52,002 bases of DNA from Cohnella sp. (GCA_028287445.1 JAQBPQ010000241.1:1-52002), one strand, 5' to 3'; shown: positions 6,879-16,450, numbered from the stretch's first letter. Translations and numbers: made by a program. The notes: generated by a model from the letters alone, not told the origin.

Positions 6879-7625
6879 TTATGGCAACCGTCGAACCCAT
6901 CCGTTCGCGAACTTGAAGGTTCGGCCGAGCGTATCCCGTACCATCTGCCAGCCTTCATCCGAATCGGCCAGGTTGGCGGACAGATTCTCAAGCCTGCCTC
7001 CTTCCCCTTCTCCGGCTGCCAGGCCTTGAGCCAAGTCATCCTGCAATTCCGCGTTCATATAATGAATTTCCATATTCCGCCTGCTGCGAAGCCGGCTCAT
7101 CGCTTCCCGGTGACGATCTTTCACGGACACCAACTGATCGGCTAAATCGGTATGGCGGCCGGTGTCCCTCATATGGCGAAGGACCGTATAGTAGGAAAAA
7201 TGCACTTTGATTTTTTCCGTTTGAAGGTCGAGCAATGTGTTCAAAAGTATCCCCAGCTTGTCGAGCAGCGAGAACATGCGTATATAAGCATTCTTATCAA
7301 AATAGACATGACGGTCGTAGTCCAGCCTCGCGGCAGGGGACAGTTCATCCCAACGAGTCGTTTCAATATGCCCGGCAAAAAACCGAGCTGCGAATAAGCT
7401 TTCCTCCAGCTCGTCCAAGGAACGGCGCAGCCCTTCGGCCCAGACGGTAAAAGTGCGAAACCGGGCATGCGCTCCTGCCCCGCCCGATGAGCGTTCCCGG
7501 CACAGCCGGATAAACGTATCCAAGGCGTCTGCCGTCTCCCTCAGCGGCGGTTCCCATTCCCGGGGCGGCTCACCCAACAAAGCTCGCAGCAAATTTTTTC
7601 CTCCCGCAACCGGCACTCCGGCCAT
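6879..7625 (-). CDS. Cthe_2314-like HEPN-domain protein
   Basis: 248 residues, ATG after AAAGG. It is a largely helical protein with YFDKNAYIRMFSLLDKLG in the middle and RNMEIHYMN near residue 195, an R-x4-H motif in the HEPN style. This combination is typical of the Cthe_2314-like HEPN family found in Clostridia and Paenibacillaceae. HEPN R-x4-6-H can form an RNase active site, but family members of this type are chromosomal and uncharacterised, and no antitoxin-like partner is adjacent. It is followed closely by the SDR gene. Function unassigned. Confidence 0.65.
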   Translation of the reverse strand: MAGVPVAGGKNLLRALLGEPPREWEPPLRETADALDTFIRLCRERSSGGAGAHARFRTFTVWAEGLRRSLDELEESLFAARFFAGHIETTRWDELSPAARLDYDRHVYFDKNAYIRMFSLLDKLGILLNTLLDLQTEKIKVHFSYYTVLRHMRDTGRHTDLADQLVSVKDRHREAMSRLRSRRNMEIHYMNAELQDDLAQGLAAGEGEGGRLENLSANLADSDEGWQMVRDTLGRTFKFANGWVRRLP

Positions 7626-7717
7626 TCACTACCTTTCATTGTAACGCAAAAGAGGCGGCTTGCTCAACCGATGTCCGGTCAAACGGGCACGCCCCTGTTG
7701 GATTTCGCAGTATCCGC

Positions 7718-8725
7718 TTAATGCGGAATACTTGCGGTAGAACTTCTCACGACGAGCTCGGGCAGCAGTACGATACGTTGTTTGGCTTGCCCGTCCCCGA
7801 TCATTTCCTTATGAAGCAGATCGACCGCCTGTCGCCCTAACTCCAAGATCGGCTGTCCGACCGTCGTTAATGACGGATCGATGAGCGTGGCCAGAAACGT
7901 GTTGTCGAAGCCGACCACCGACAGCTGATCCGGCACGGCGATGCCTCTTGCGCGAGCGGCTTGGATCGTGCCGATCGCCAGCAAATCATTGCAGGCGAAC
8001 AAGGCGGTCGGCCGCCCGGGTCCGTCCATAAGCCTGCCGGCCGCCTCCATCCCGGAGGCAATTGTGAACTCGCTCACCGTCACCCATTGCTCCAGATACG
8101 GGATTTCATACTCCTGCAGCGCCGACCGATACCCTTTCAGCCGTCCGCGCGAGCTCGCCAAATCCATGCTTTCCACGATGATCGCGATATCCCGGTGCCC
8201 GAGTTGCAGTAGATGGGACGTCGCCAAATAACCTCCCATGTAGTCGTCGACGATTACCGTATTCACCGCGGTTTGCGGCACCTCGCGGGAGATCAGGACG
8301 ATGGGGAGTTTTCTCTCCAGCAGCAATTCGAGCGATTGAGGATTTGCCAAACCTGTGGACAGCATAATGCCGTCAACGCCCTTCTGCTGGAGAAAAGTCA
8401 AATATTCGCTTTCTTTATCCATCCGGTTATCGGTACTGCAAATGACGATATTGTAGCCGAGTTCCTGTGCGCGGTCTTCGATATGGCGAGCCAGTTCGGC
8501 AAAGTACGGGTTTGAAATGTCCGGAAGAAGCAGACCGATCATGTAGGTTTTTTTGCTCGATAAGGCGGAAGCGACCAGATTGGGGAAATAACCCATGTCG
8601 GCCATGATTTTGGTGATTCTTTCCCTCGTCTGTTCACTGATTTTGCCGTTCCGGTTGACGACTTTGGATACGGTGGCGATCGAGACGCCCGCCTGCTCGG
8701 CTACATCGTAGATGGTCGGCTTCAT
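7718..8725 (-). CDS. LacI-family transcriptional regulator of the inositol operon
   Basis: 335 residues. The N-terminal LacI helix-turn-helix (IYDVAEQAGVSIATVSKVVN) with the hinge helix PNLVASALSSKK is followed by a periplasmic-binding-protein-like sensor domain (DGIMLSTG, ACNDLLAIGTIQAARARGI, VVGFDN). It starts one base after the iolA stop with no ribosome site of its own, so translation is probably coupled to iolA. Placement as last gene of an inositol operon makes it the likely regulator, sensing an inositol-pathway intermediate; Bacillus uses the unrelated DeoR-type IolR. CG-centred operator-like sequences stand at the 5' end of the operon (15889-16048). No activating or repressing role can be read from sequence. 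Confidence 0.9.
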   Translation of the reverse strand: MKPTIYDVAEQAGVSIATVSKVVNRNGKISEQTRERITKIMADMGYFPNLVASALSSKKTYMIGLLLPDISNPYFAELARHIEDRAQELGYNIVICSTDNRMDKESEYLTFLQQKGVDGIMLSTGLANPQSLELLLERKLPIVLISREVPQTAVNTVIVDDYMGGYLATSHLLQLGHRDIAIIVESMDLASSRGRLKGYRSALQEYEIPYLEQWVTVSEFTIASGMEAAGRLMDGPGRPTALFACNDLLAIGTIQAARARGIAVPDQLSVVGFDNTFLATLIDPSLTTVGQPILELGRQAVDLLHKEMIGDGQAKQRIVLLPELVVRSSTASIPH

Positions 8726-8726
8726 C

Positions 8727-10178
8727 TCAGTAACGGGCGACGATCATTTTCTTGCGCGTGTAAAACTCGACTCCGTCTTTACCATTGGCGTGAAGGTCGC
8801 CATAAAACGATTTTTTGTACCCGCTAAACGGGAAAAAGGCCATGGGAGCCGGAACTCCGACATTGATCCCCAACATTCCGGCGTCGATCGTCTCCCGGAA
8901 TTGACGAACGGATCCGCTGTTAGAGGTGAAGAGGCAGGCTCCGTTCGCAAACTCGGAAGCGTTCGTCCATTCAATTGCTTCGTCCAGCGTATCGACACGC
9001 ACGATCTGAAGGACAGGCGCAAAGATTTCGTCCCGCCAGATTTGCATGTCCTGTTTCACATCATCAAAAATGGTTGGCCCGAGGAAGTAACCGGCTCCCT
9101 GCGCTTTCCCGGACTCTCGTCCATCAAGCAGCAGTTTCGCACCTTGTTCCACGCCTTTTTCGATGTATCCTACCGTTTTCGACTTGTGGTTTTCCCGGAT
9201 GACCGGGCCGAGGAACACATCTTGGTCCATTCCATTGCCGACGACCATTACTTTGGCTTTGTCCAGCAATTGTTCGACGAGACGATCCCCAACGCCGCCA
9301 ACGGCCACAACGACAGAACAGGCCATGCAGCGCTCTCCTGCCGAACCGAAAGCCGCGTTGGTGATTTCTTTGACCGTCAGATCGATATCCGCATCCGGCA
9401 GTACGATGGAATGATTCTTCGCCCCTCCGAGCGCTTGTACCCGTTTGCCGTGAGAAGCCGCGGTTTTGTAGACGTATTCCGCCACCGGCTGAGATCCGAC
9501 GAACGAGATGGCTTTCACATCCGGATGTTCCAGCAGACCGTTGACCACATCGTGCGCACCGTGCACCACATTAAACACACCGTCTGGCAGTCCCGCTGCC
9601 TTGAATAGCTCCGCGAGACGGGTGGCGGTCAGCGGTGTCCGCTCGGACGGCTTCAGCACAAACGTGTTGCCGCACGCGATCGCCAGAGGAAACATCCAGG
9701 ACGGCACCATCATCGGAAAATTGAATGGCGTGATTCCGCCCACAACTCCAATGGGATAGCGGTACATGGCGGATTCAATACCCGATGCGATGTCCGGCAG
9801 CACGCTGCCCATCATCAAGGTCGGCGCGCCCGCGGCGAATTCGACGCATTCGATTCCGCGCTGCACTTCGCCGTATGCTTCTCCGTAGCTTTTGCCGTTC
9901 TCCAGCGTGACGAGCCGGGCCAGCTCGTCCCAATGATCCACCAGCAGCTGCTGGAATTTGAACAGGATTCGGGCCCGGCGCGGAACCGGCGTCCGGCTCC
10001 AGGCCGGGAACGCCTCCTTCGCCGACCGGACAGCTGCGTCGAGATCGTCGCGGTTAGACAGCGGCACCCTCGTGATCGTTTCTCCGGTTGCAGGATTCGG
10101 AACGACCTCCGAACGATCGGAAGCGGACGCGACATATTGGCCCCCGTAATAATTCGATAAGATTTGCGGATAAGACAT
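8727..10178 (-). CDS. iolA: Methylmalonate/malonate-semialdehyde dehydrogenase (CoA-acylating)
   Basis: 483 residues, ATG after AAGGAGG. An aldehyde dehydrogenase with the MmsA/IolA features: [13 protein letters not shown] near residue 150, catalytic [12 protein letters not shown] (nucleophilic Cys about residue 281), and [14 protein letters not shown]. It converts malonate semialdehyde to acetyl-CoA and CO2, the last step of myo-inositol breakdown. Length matches the family (about 485). It is sixth in the iol operon, between iolC and the LacI gene. In B. subtilis the gene is iolA (mmsA). Confidence 0.95.
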   Translation of the reverse strand: MSYPQILSNYYGGQYVASASDRSEVVPNPATGETITRVPLSNRDDLDAAVRSAKEAFPAWSRTPVPRRARILFKFQQLLVDHWDELARLVTLENGKSYGEAYGEVQRGIECVEFAAGAPTLMMGSVLPDIASGIESAMYRYPIGVVGGITPFNFPMMVPSWMFPLAIACGNTFVLKPSERTPLTATRLAELFKAAGLPDGVFNVVHGAHDVVNGLLEHPDVKAISFVGSQPVAEYVYKTAASHGKRVQALGGAKNHSIVLPDADIDLTVKEITNAAFGSAGERCMACSVVVAVGGVGDRLVEQLLDKAKVMVVGNGMDQDVFLGPVIRENHKSKTVGYIEKGVEQGAKLLLDGRESGKAQGAGYFLGPTIFDDVKQDMQIWRDEIFAPVLQIVRVDTLDEAIEWTNASEFANGACLFTSNSGSVRQFRETIDAGMLGINVGVPAPMAFFPFSGYKKSFYGDLHANGKDGVEFYTRKKMIVARY

Positions 10179-10226
10179 TTGGATTTCCTCCTTGAATACG
10201 CGTTCGATTGGACCAACGAATGATCT

Positions 10227-11225
10227 TCACTCCGTGAGCGCGCCATGCGATCTCAGCACGTCCTCGATTTGGCTGCGGGTCGGCATCGCATCAGAGCAGC
10301 TGTGGCTGGAGACGACGATGTTCGCTGCCGCAGCCCCATAATCCTGGCACCGGGAGATGTCCCATCCCTGCAGCAAGCCATAAATGAATGCGCCCGCGAA
10401 CGAATCACCGGCGCCGAACGTCTTCACCACCTGCGCCGGAAATGTGCGTCCTGGATACATCGTACCGTCCGCGGCATAAGCAACGGAACCGTCGCCTCCG
10501 CGTTTGATCACGACCAGCGATGCCCGGTTACCAAGCCAGCGGCTTGCGACGGCTTCCTCGTCAAACTCAGCTTCCGTGTCGACGTCAAGCAGAGAGAATT
10601 CTTCCTTTCCTCCGAGGATGACGTCCGCCTGCCCGGCAGCCAGGCTGCAATAGACGCGGACTTCATCACGGCTCGCCCAAGTATAAGGGCGATAGTCGAT
10701 ATCGTAGATGATCGTCGTGCCATGCTTGCGTGCATACGAGATGGCGGTGAATACCGCTTCTCTCGACGGACTGGCGGCGAGTGCCGTGCCCGAGACCACA
10801 AGTACTTTGGCCGAGGCGATTTGCTCTTCTTTCACATCGGCGGGCTCCAAATTCAAATCCGCGACGTTATCCCGGTACATCAGGATGCTGCAATCGGTGG
10901 GTGATTTGATTTCGGTGAAAGCCAGACCCGTCATACTGCCTGGCCGGTCGTTCACGACGGAAGAAGTATCGACTCCGAGCTGTTCCAGATAACGGCGGAT
11001 GAACCGGCCGAATGCGTCGGAGGCAATACGGCCGATAAAACCCGTCTGCAAACCGAGCCTTGCCAGGGCCACCGTAATGTTAGCCGGGGAGCCCCCCAAG
11101 TATTTCGTGAAGGTGAGCGTATCCTCCATCGGACGATGAATCTCATTGGCATTCAGGTCCATGCACAGACGTCCGATGCTCACGACATCGAGCGGCCGGT
11201 TGTCCGGAAAACGGACTCCGTTCAT
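10227..11225 (-). CDS. iolC: 5-dehydro-2-deoxygluconokinase
   Basis: 332 residues. PfkB-family sugar kinase: N-terminal VSIGRLCMDLNANE and GGSPANITVALARLG (substrate site) and C-terminal FGAGDSFAGAFIYGL with the catalytic Asp. MDLNANE and the phosphoacceptor context are those of IolC, which phosphorylates 2-deoxy-5-keto-gluconate in inositol catabolism. It sits between iolB (16-base gap) and iolA. Length fits (about 325-335). Confidence 0.94.
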   Translation of the reverse strand: MNGVRFPDNRPLDVVSIGRLCMDLNANEIHRPMEDTLTFTKYLGGSPANITVALARLGLQTGFIGRIASDAFGRFIRRYLEQLGVDTSSVVNDRPGSMTGLAFTEIKSPTDCSILMYRDNVADLNLEPADVKEEQIASAKVLVVSGTALAASPSREAVFTAISYARKHGTTIIYDIDYRPYTWASRDEVRVYCSLAAGQADVILGGKEEFSLLDVDTEAEFDEEAVASRWLGNRASLVVIKRGGDGSVAYAADGTMYPGRTFPAQVVKTFGAGDSFAGAFIYGLLQGWDISRCQDYGAAAANIVVSSHSCSDAMPTRSQIEDVLRSHGALTE

Positions 11226-11241
11226 CTCTCTACTCCTCCCT

Positions 11242-12045
11242 TCATTTGCGAAACAGCCACTCGTGTTCCGGATCGTTGTGGAATTTCCACGTCCGCACCG
11301 GCCCCGCCATGACGTTCAAGTAGTAGTTATCATAGCCGGGAGCCGCGGACACCGGATGGTACCCCTTCGGAACCATCACAGCTTCTCCGTTACGCACGGT
11401 GAGCGTTTCATCCAGGGAGCGGTCGTCCGTATATACCCGTTGTACGGCAAAGCCGTGTCCCGGCTGAACGCGGTGATAATACGTCTCTTCGAGATAAGAT
11501 TGGCGCGGCAAATCTTCTTCGTCGTGCCTGTGCGGCGGATAACTCGACCAATTTCCGTTCGGCGTAAACACTTCGACTACGAGCAGACTGTCCGCCGGCT
11601 CTTGCTCCGGCAAAATATTGTGAATCGTACGCGACATATTCCCGTATCCGCGAGGCTCGGCGGCCACTTGTTCCGGCGTGATGAGCCGGGCGCCGTGTCC
11701 GCCTTTCCCCGGCGCTGAGCAGATGGCCACTTCTGCATCGGTGAGTGCCGTCAAGCGGTACTCCGATTCGTTGGGGACGTAAACGGCGTAGGGAGGAATG
11801 CGTTCGAAAATGTCCATCCGCCGGCCGATATTCGGCCAAGCTTGTCCGCCCGCTTCCGCATCCGCGAATCCGCTGAGAAGCACGAGGCATACTTCTTGGT
11901 CGTTCGTGGAACGCTGCAGAATTTGCCCCGGAGCCAGCCGGCAAACCTCAAACCCGACATAAGTCCATCCCGCCGATTCCGGCGTAATCCGGAGAACGGT
12001 GCCGTCGGCGTTGGGTTCACCTGTAGGTACAATCAGACGGTTCAT
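11242..12045 (-). CDS. iolB: 5-deoxy-glucuronate isomerase
   Basis: 267 residues from the ATG at 12045, which lies 11 bases after GGAG and 5 bases after the iolE stop; a longer open frame upstream overlaps iolE and is not used. It has the bicupin fold of IolB, with a metal-binding cluster around YPPHRHDEE and a second strand set containing ETYYHRVQPGHGFAVQ. It isomerises 5-deoxy-glucuronate to 2-deoxy-5-keto-gluconate. Length matches B. subtilis IolB (about 270). Confidence 0.94.
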   Translation of the reverse strand: MNRLIVPTGEPNADGTVLRITPESAGWTYVGFEVCRLAPGQILQRSTNDQEVCLVLLSGFADAEAGGQAWPNIGRRMDIFERIPPYAVYVPNESEYRLTALTDAEVAICSAPGKGGHGARLITPEQVAAEPRGYGNMSRTIHNILPEQEPADSLLVVEVFTPNGNWSSYPPHRHDEEDLPRQSYLEETYYHRVQPGHGFAVQRVYTDDRSLDETLTVRNGEAVMVPKGYHPVSAAPGYDNYYLNVMAGPVRTWKFHNDPEHEWLFRK

Positions 12046-12050
12046 TGCTA

Positions 12051-12950
12051 TCAACTCTCCTTCTCCAGTAATCGAAGCAAGTGCTCTTTGCCTCTTGCTG
12101 CATAGGCTTTCGGTTCGGCAACCGAAGGATCCTGTTCCGCTTCGAGAATCATCCATCCCTCATAGCCGGATCGGTCCAAGGCGCCTAAAACGGCTGCAAA
12201 ATCTACACAACCATCTCCAGGTACGGTGAATACGCCCTTCCGGACCCGCTCGAGGAAGCTCCAATTTTCACGCTGGGCCTGCTCCAGCACCTCTTTTCGA
12301 ACGTCTTTCAAATGTACATAAGCAATCCGGCCGGCATACATTTCTGCGTAACGGACAGGGTCTCCTCCTCCGTACAAGGCATGCCCCGTATCCAGCAGCA
12401 AATGGACGAGCGAAGGATCCGTGATCCGCATGAGCCGCGCGATCTCCTCCGGTCCTTCCACAACGGTTCCGGCGTGGTAATGATAAACCAGCTGCATCCC
12501 GGCTGCACGGCAAATTTCGCCGGCTTGATGGAGCCCTTCCGCGAGGTGTTTCCATTGGTCATCGCTCAGGATCACCCTAGAGCTTACCGAAGGATCCGCA
12601 TGAGGAGCACCGAGCACTTCGCAGGTGACGACATGTCGACTGCCTGCCGTCTGAAGGAATTCAACGTGCCGGCGGTAAGCTTCCAGCTCCTCTTGCCGGA
12701 ACGAAGGATCCGCGAAACGAACGCCGCGCCACCAAGAGGCGAGCGCCAATCCGTGAGAAGCGAGCACCGCCTTTATCTCCGGTGCGGTTTGCGGGAATTT
12801 GCGGCACATTTCCGTCCCTTCGAAGCCCAAGGCGGTGAAGTCCCGCATCAGATCCTCAAAAGTGTAGTGATCGCCGAGCTCGTGCATGTCCTCATTGACC
12901 CAGTTGATGGCCGATATGCCGAGACGAACCCTTTTCGCTAATGGCAACAT
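12051..12950 (-). CDS. iolE: Inosose dehydratase-like TIM-barrel protein
   Basis: 299 residues from the ATG at 12950, after GGAGGAGAGG. Xylose-isomerase-like TIM barrel with metal-ligand segments YHYHAGTVVE, HLLLDTGHALYGGGD and YVHLKDVRK, and a terminal ILEAEQD. These match IolE, which dehydrates 2-keto-myo-inositol to the trihydroxycyclohexanedione. IolI or IolH, related barrels, are alternatives, but the pathway needs a dehydratase and no other candidate lies in the operon. It starts 28 bases after iolD ends. Confidence 0.88.
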   Translation of the reverse strand: MLPLAKRVRLGISAINWVNEDMHELGDHYTFEDLMRDFTALGFEGTEMCRKFPQTAPEIKAVLASHGLALASWWRGVRFADPSFRQEELEAYRRHVEFLQTAGSRHVVTCEVLGAPHADPSVSSRVILSDDQWKHLAEGLHQAGEICRAAGMQLVYHYHAGTVVEGPEEIARLMRITDPSLVHLLLDTGHALYGGGDPVRYAEMYAGRIAYVHLKDVRKEVLEQAQRENWSFLERVRKGVFTVPGDGCVDFAAVLGALDRSGYEGWMILEAEQDPSVAEPKAYAARGKEHLLRLLEKES

Positions 12951-12978
12951 GTTTCCCTCTCCTCCGCTCGCACCTGAC

Positions 12979-14823
12979 TTAGAACGGCCGGGCCGTCCGG
13001 CGGATCTCGTCGTTCTCTCTTCGCGCATCCGTCACGCGTGTGCTGTTCGATACTTGTGCGCCGTCTACCCGCCACCAAGACTCGTAGCCGTCCGTGTTGG
13101 TACCAGGCAGCACGCCGATATGGACCAAAGCCGATCGATCCGCTGCGCGGGCATCCTTCAGCGCCTGACGAAGCGAGTCCGCGTCATGGGCGGCAAATGC
13201 AGCGCAGCCGAGATTTTCGGCCAGTCCCTTGAAGTTGATCGGCAGCACATCACCCGTCTGCCCCCGGAACTCATTGCCGAAGCCGTCGCTTCCGTGACCG
13301 CGTTGGAGATTATGAATGCATTGAAACCCGTGATTATCAAATAGGAGGACGGTGATTTTGCGGTTCTCCTGGAGGCTCGTCACAAGTTCTGAGTGCAGCA
13401 TCAGGAAGCTGCCGTCTCCCACAAGCGTATAGACCTCTCCGCGATTCATGGCCAACTTGACCCCGAAAGAACCCGACACTTCATAACCCATACACGAAAA
13501 GCCGTACTCCATATGGTAAGATTTCGGCAGCTCCGGACGCCATAAGCGATGCAAGTCGCCGGGAAGGCTTCCGGCTGCACACACGATCACATCCTCAGGC
13601 TGAACAAATTCGTTGATGATTCCAATCACATGGGTCTGCGTGAGTCCTTCGCGTTGTTCCAGATGGTATAGCCGGTCCACTTCCGCGTCCCACTCCCGCT
13701 TGCGGGCGGCAATGACTTCCGGATCGTGGGCGGTCCGATAGCCTCTGAGCCTCAGCTTTTCAGACAAGGCTTCTAAAGCGAGTTTGGCGTCCGCCACCAA
13801 AGGCAGTCCTTCCATCTTCACCGCATCAAAAGAGGCAACGTTAATCGATAGCAGCTCCGTTTGCGCGTCGGCGAAGGCCGTTTTGGATGCGGTCGTGAAA
13901 TCTGACAACCGCGTCCCGACGGCCAGGATCAGATCCGCCTCTGCCACCGTTCGGTTAGCCGCAAGTGTGCCGGTGACGCCTACCGCACCGAGATTAAGCG
14001 GATGGCTCCAGGGCAGCACGCTTTTGCCTGCTTGCGTTTCCGTCACGGGAATGCCGAATGTTTCGGCAAACTTCCGCAATGCTTCGGTTGCCAGCGAGTA
14101 ATGGACCCCGCCTCCCGCGACAATGACGGGACGTTTTCTACCGGCGAGCAATGCTGCCGCTCTATCCAAGGCTGTCTCCGCAGGCGGCCGACGGTCCATC
14201 GCATGTACCCTCTTGCGGAAAAACGCTTCGGGATAATCATAAGCCTCGGCCTGCACATCCTGCGGCAGCGCCAGCGTGACCGCACCGGTCTCCGCGGGGT
14301 CCGTCAGCACGCGCATCGCCTGCAGCAGCGAAGCCATCAGCTGCTCGGGCCGTATGATCCGGTCCCAATATCGGCTGACCGGCTTAAAAGCATCGTTGGC
14401 GGAAATCGTGTAATCCATCGGATGCTCGATTTGCTGCAATACCGGATCGGGCTGACGATCCGCAAAAATATCGCCGGGAAGCAGGAGCAGCGGGATGCGA
14501 TTCACCGTGGCCGTGGCGGCAGCCGTTACCATGTTGAGCGCCCCCGGCCCGATGGATGTCGTGCAAGCATAGATGGACAACCGATTGCTTTGTTTCGCAT
14601 AAGCTGTGGCCGCGTGTGCCATCCCTTGCTCGTTTTTTCCTTGTATGAACTCCAGCGAACCCCGGCTGCGCTCCAATGCTTCTCCGATGCCCGTCACGTT
14701 GCCGTGGCCGAAAATGCCCATCACACCCCGCACGAACTTGCGCTCTACACTGTCCATCTCCACATACTGCGCATCCAGAAACCGAAGCAGTGCCTGTGCC
14801 ATGGTAAGGCGAATCGTCGTCAT
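12979..14823 (-). CDS. iolD: 3D-(3,5/4)-trihydroxycyclohexane-1,2-dione acylhydrolase (ThDP-dependent)
   Basis: 614 residues. It shows the three-domain thiamine-diphosphate enzyme pattern: N-terminal GIFGHGNVTGIGEAL with the activating Glu region, a central nucleotide-fold domain (VIVAGGGVHYS), and a C-terminal ThDP motif GDGSFLMLHSELVTSLQENRKITVLLFDN (written here as GDGSF ... N). This matches IolD, which opens the ring to 5-deoxy-glucuronate. Start ATG overlaps the iolG stop (ATGA, 14820-14823), so translation is coupled. Length fits IolD (about 620-640). Confidence 0.95.
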   Translation of the reverse strand: MTTIRLTMAQALLRFLDAQYVEMDSVERKFVRGVMGIFGHGNVTGIGEALERSRGSLEFIQGKNEQGMAHAATAYAKQSNRLSIYACTTSIGPGALNMVTAAATATVNRIPLLLLPGDIFADRQPDPVLQQIEHPMDYTISANDAFKPVSRYWDRIIRPEQLMASLLQAMRVLTDPAETGAVTLALPQDVQAEAYDYPEAFFRKRVHAMDRRPPAETALDRAAALLAGRKRPVIVAGGGVHYSLATEALRKFAETFGIPVTETQAGKSVLPWSHPLNLGAVGVTGTLAANRTVAEADLILAVGTRLSDFTTASKTAFADAQTELLSINVASFDAVKMEGLPLVADAKLALEALSEKLRLRGYRTAHDPEVIAARKREWDAEVDRLYHLEQREGLTQTHVIGIINEFVQPEDVIVCAAGSLPGDLHRLWRPELPKSYHMEYGFSCMGYEVSGSFGVKLAMNRGEVYTLVGDGSFLMLHSELVTSLQENRKITVLLFDNHGFQCIHNLQRGHGSDGFGNEFRGQTGDVLPINFKGLAENLGCAAFAAHDADSLRQALKDARAADRSALVHIGVLPGTNTDGYESWWRVDGAQVSNSTRVTDARRENDEIRRTARPF

Positions 14824-15854
14824 CCCGCGAACCTTCCTTTCGTTGCCGCGATAGGTTCCAATTTCACCGGCCGGCCGTCCTTCAGAGAGAGGCGGGCGGC
14901 GTATGCCGCCAATTCGGCCTGTAAGCCGTCGTTTCCGCTAACCGGAACCGCGCCTTCTCCCCGCACGGCTGCGATGAATTCGTCCAATTCCTGAATATAA
15001 GACACGCTGTATCGCTCCAGGAAAAAATACTTCGGTTTCTCCCGATGGACACCGTTGCCGTCATATAGTTGCGCACTGCTCGGGTAGTCGTTATCCGCGG
15101 TAATACAGCCATCCATTCCGAACACTTCGACACGCTGGTCATAGCCGTAAGCCGCCTTGCGGCTGTTGTCGATCATACCGAACGCCCCGTTCGCGAATTT
15201 GAGTGATATCATGGCGGTATCGATATCTCCCATTTCGCCGATGGCGGGATCGATCAGAACGCCGCCTGCCGCATACACTTCCGTGATATCGCTGCCGCTC
15301 AGGTAGCGGGCCATATCGAAATCATGGATCGTCATGTCCACGAACAACCCTCCGGAGGAACGCACATATTCAGGAGAAGGCGGGCTCGGATCGCGCGAAG
15401 TGATTTTGACCGAATGGACTTTACCAATTTTCCCCGCATCGACCCATTCCTTGACTCTGCGAAAATTAGGATCGAACCGGCGGTTAAACCCGATTTGCAG
15501 AGGGACGCCGGCATGAGCGACCGACGCGATGGCATCGATCGTTTGGCGAAAATCGAACGATACGGGTTTCTCGCAAAAAATCGCTTTTCCCGCCCGGGCA
15601 GCTGCACAAATGACATCTACGTGCGTGTCGGTTGGGGAACAGATCAACACCGCATCGATCGCAGGATCCGCTAGCACCTCCTGATAGTCGACATGTACAT
15701 GGGGGATGCCAATGGATGACGCCCATTCGCGTGCCGCCTCCGGGTATAAATCCGATATGGCTTTGACGATAACGCCGCGCCTGCGCACCAAATTCTCGGC
15801 GTGCAGCCGGCCAATTCGCCCTGCTCCGATCACTCCGATTTGAACCGGTTTCAC
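14820..15854 (-). CDS. iolG: Inositol 2-dehydrogenase (Gfo/Idh/MocA family)
   Basis: 344 residues from GTG at 15854, after AGAGGTG. The Rossmann motif GVIGAGRIGRLHAENL is at the N-terminus. CEKPVSFD supplies the family's EKP cofactor motif, and DMTIHDFDMARYL supplies the catalytic His. It oxidises myo-inositol to 2-keto-myo-inositol with NAD+. As first gene of the operon it lies just below the candidate promoter and operator. A separate Gfo/Idh gene at 46794-47867 has no inositol context. Confidence 0.93.
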   Translation of the reverse strand: MKPVQIGVIGAGRIGRLHAENLVRRRGVIVKAISDLYPEAAREWASSIGIPHVHVDYQEVLADPAIDAVLICSPTDTHVDVICAAARAGKAIFCEKPVSFDFRQTIDAIASVAHAGVPLQIGFNRRFDPNFRRVKEWVDAGKIGKVHSVKITSRDPSPPSPEYVRSSGGLFVDMTIHDFDMARYLSGSDITEVYAAGGVLIDPAIGEMGDIDTAMISLKFANGAFGMIDNSRKAAYGYDQRVEVFGMDGCITADNDYPSSAQLYDGNGVHREKPKYFFLERYSVSYIQELDEFIAAVRGEGAVPVSGNDGLQAELAAYAARLSLKDGRPVKLEPIAATKGRFAG

Positions 15855-15882
15855 TCGGACACCTCTTCTCTCGTATAATGGG

Positions 15883-15913
15883 AATATAGAGTTAAGCGCT
15901 TTCCCCTATTCAA
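15883..15913 (-). promoter_or_regulatory. Candidate iol operon promoter with operator in the spacer
   Basis: Minus-strand TTGAAT (15913-15908), 19-base spacer, TATATT (15888-15883). The spacer is almost exactly the operator-like GGGGAAAGCGCTTAACTC (15906-15889), which has the CG-centred form of LacI-family or CcpA (cre) sites. A repressor bound there would block polymerase. The 19-base spacing is longer than ideal. Confidence 0.5.
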
Positions 15914-16030
15914 TCATGTAAGCCCTTTTTTCGTCAATACTTTTTCTACAAGTACCCTTTATATCAATTTAATCTTTCTACGTTTACTTGAATGCCTGCC
16001 TACCTTCGTGAAATGAATCCTTTGAAAGTT

Positions 16031-16048
16031 GAGTTAAGCGTTTACTTT
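16031..16048. promoter_or_regulatory. Second LacI-type operator-like site
   Basis: GAGTTAAGCGTTTACTTT shares its first ten bases with the site at 15889-15906 and has a CGTTTAC half as in LacI-family operators. A third half-site, TACGTTTACTTG, lies at 15979-15990. Spacing between the two full sites is about 142 bases, compatible with looping or with a site for CcpA plus one for the local LacI regulator. Confidence 0.45.
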
Positions 16049-16088
16049 AATTCATATGGATTTGGGTCAGCAACCATGTACGTTTTGT

Positions 16089-16160
16089 CCTTTAGTCGCT
16101 ATCCCCGAGGCTCAGAATCTCATTTGACGCGATGCCTTTGTCGGTATCCCTTTCGTTCAG
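16089..16160. repeat. Left flanking copies of the ~45-bp repeat (two, degenerate)
   Basis: CCTTTAGTCGCTATCCCCGA begins at 16089 and CCTTTGTCGGTATCCCTTT at 16135, 46 bases apart. Both resemble the better-conserved copies on the right side of the 52-bp array (16451-16539) in the order CCTTTG-TCGGTA-CCC-CAG. Confidence 0.5.
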
Positions 16161-16441
16161 GGTGCAAACCCACCCAATCGGCGGGAATAAGTAGCGCAGG
16201 GCTACGATGCATTCTGCAAACCCAACCAATCGGCGGGAATAAGCAGCACAGAGCTACGATGCAGTGTGCAAACCCAACCAATCGGCGGGAATGAGTAGTG
16301 CAGAGCTACTAGGCAGGGTGCAAACCCACCCAATCGGCGGGAATAAGCAGCACAGTGCTACTATGTAGTGTGCAAACCTACCCAATCAGCGGGAATAAGC
16401 AGCACAGTGCTACTATGAAGTGTGCAAACCTACCCAATCGG
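16157..16441. repeat. 52-bp tandem repeat array, about 5.4 copies
   Basis: The sequence TGCAAAC recurs at 16162, 16214, 16266, 16318, 16370 and 16422, an exact 52-base step each time. Each unit holds the core CCAATCGGCGGGAATAAG (with single changes) followed by a short dyad such as AGCACAGTGCT. The sixth copy stops after AATCGGC. The period is not a multiple of three, so no protein reads through the units in one frame. Constant tandem units without variable spacers exclude a CRISPR array. Confidence 0.9.
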
Positions 16442-16450
16442 CTCATCTAC

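Noticed and set aside
6086-7625. HEPN-based toxin-antitoxin pair
   Set aside because: The partner is an SDR oxidoreductase, not a MNT or other antitoxin; the HEPN-like gene is of the chromosomal Cthe_2314-like type.
14820-15854. Non-inositol Gfo/Idh dehydrogenase
   Set aside because: Placement as first gene of a complete iol pathway makes inositol dehydrogenase much more likely.
16157-16441. CRISPR array
   Set aside because: The units repeat along their entire 52 bases with no variable spacers, and no cas genes are near.
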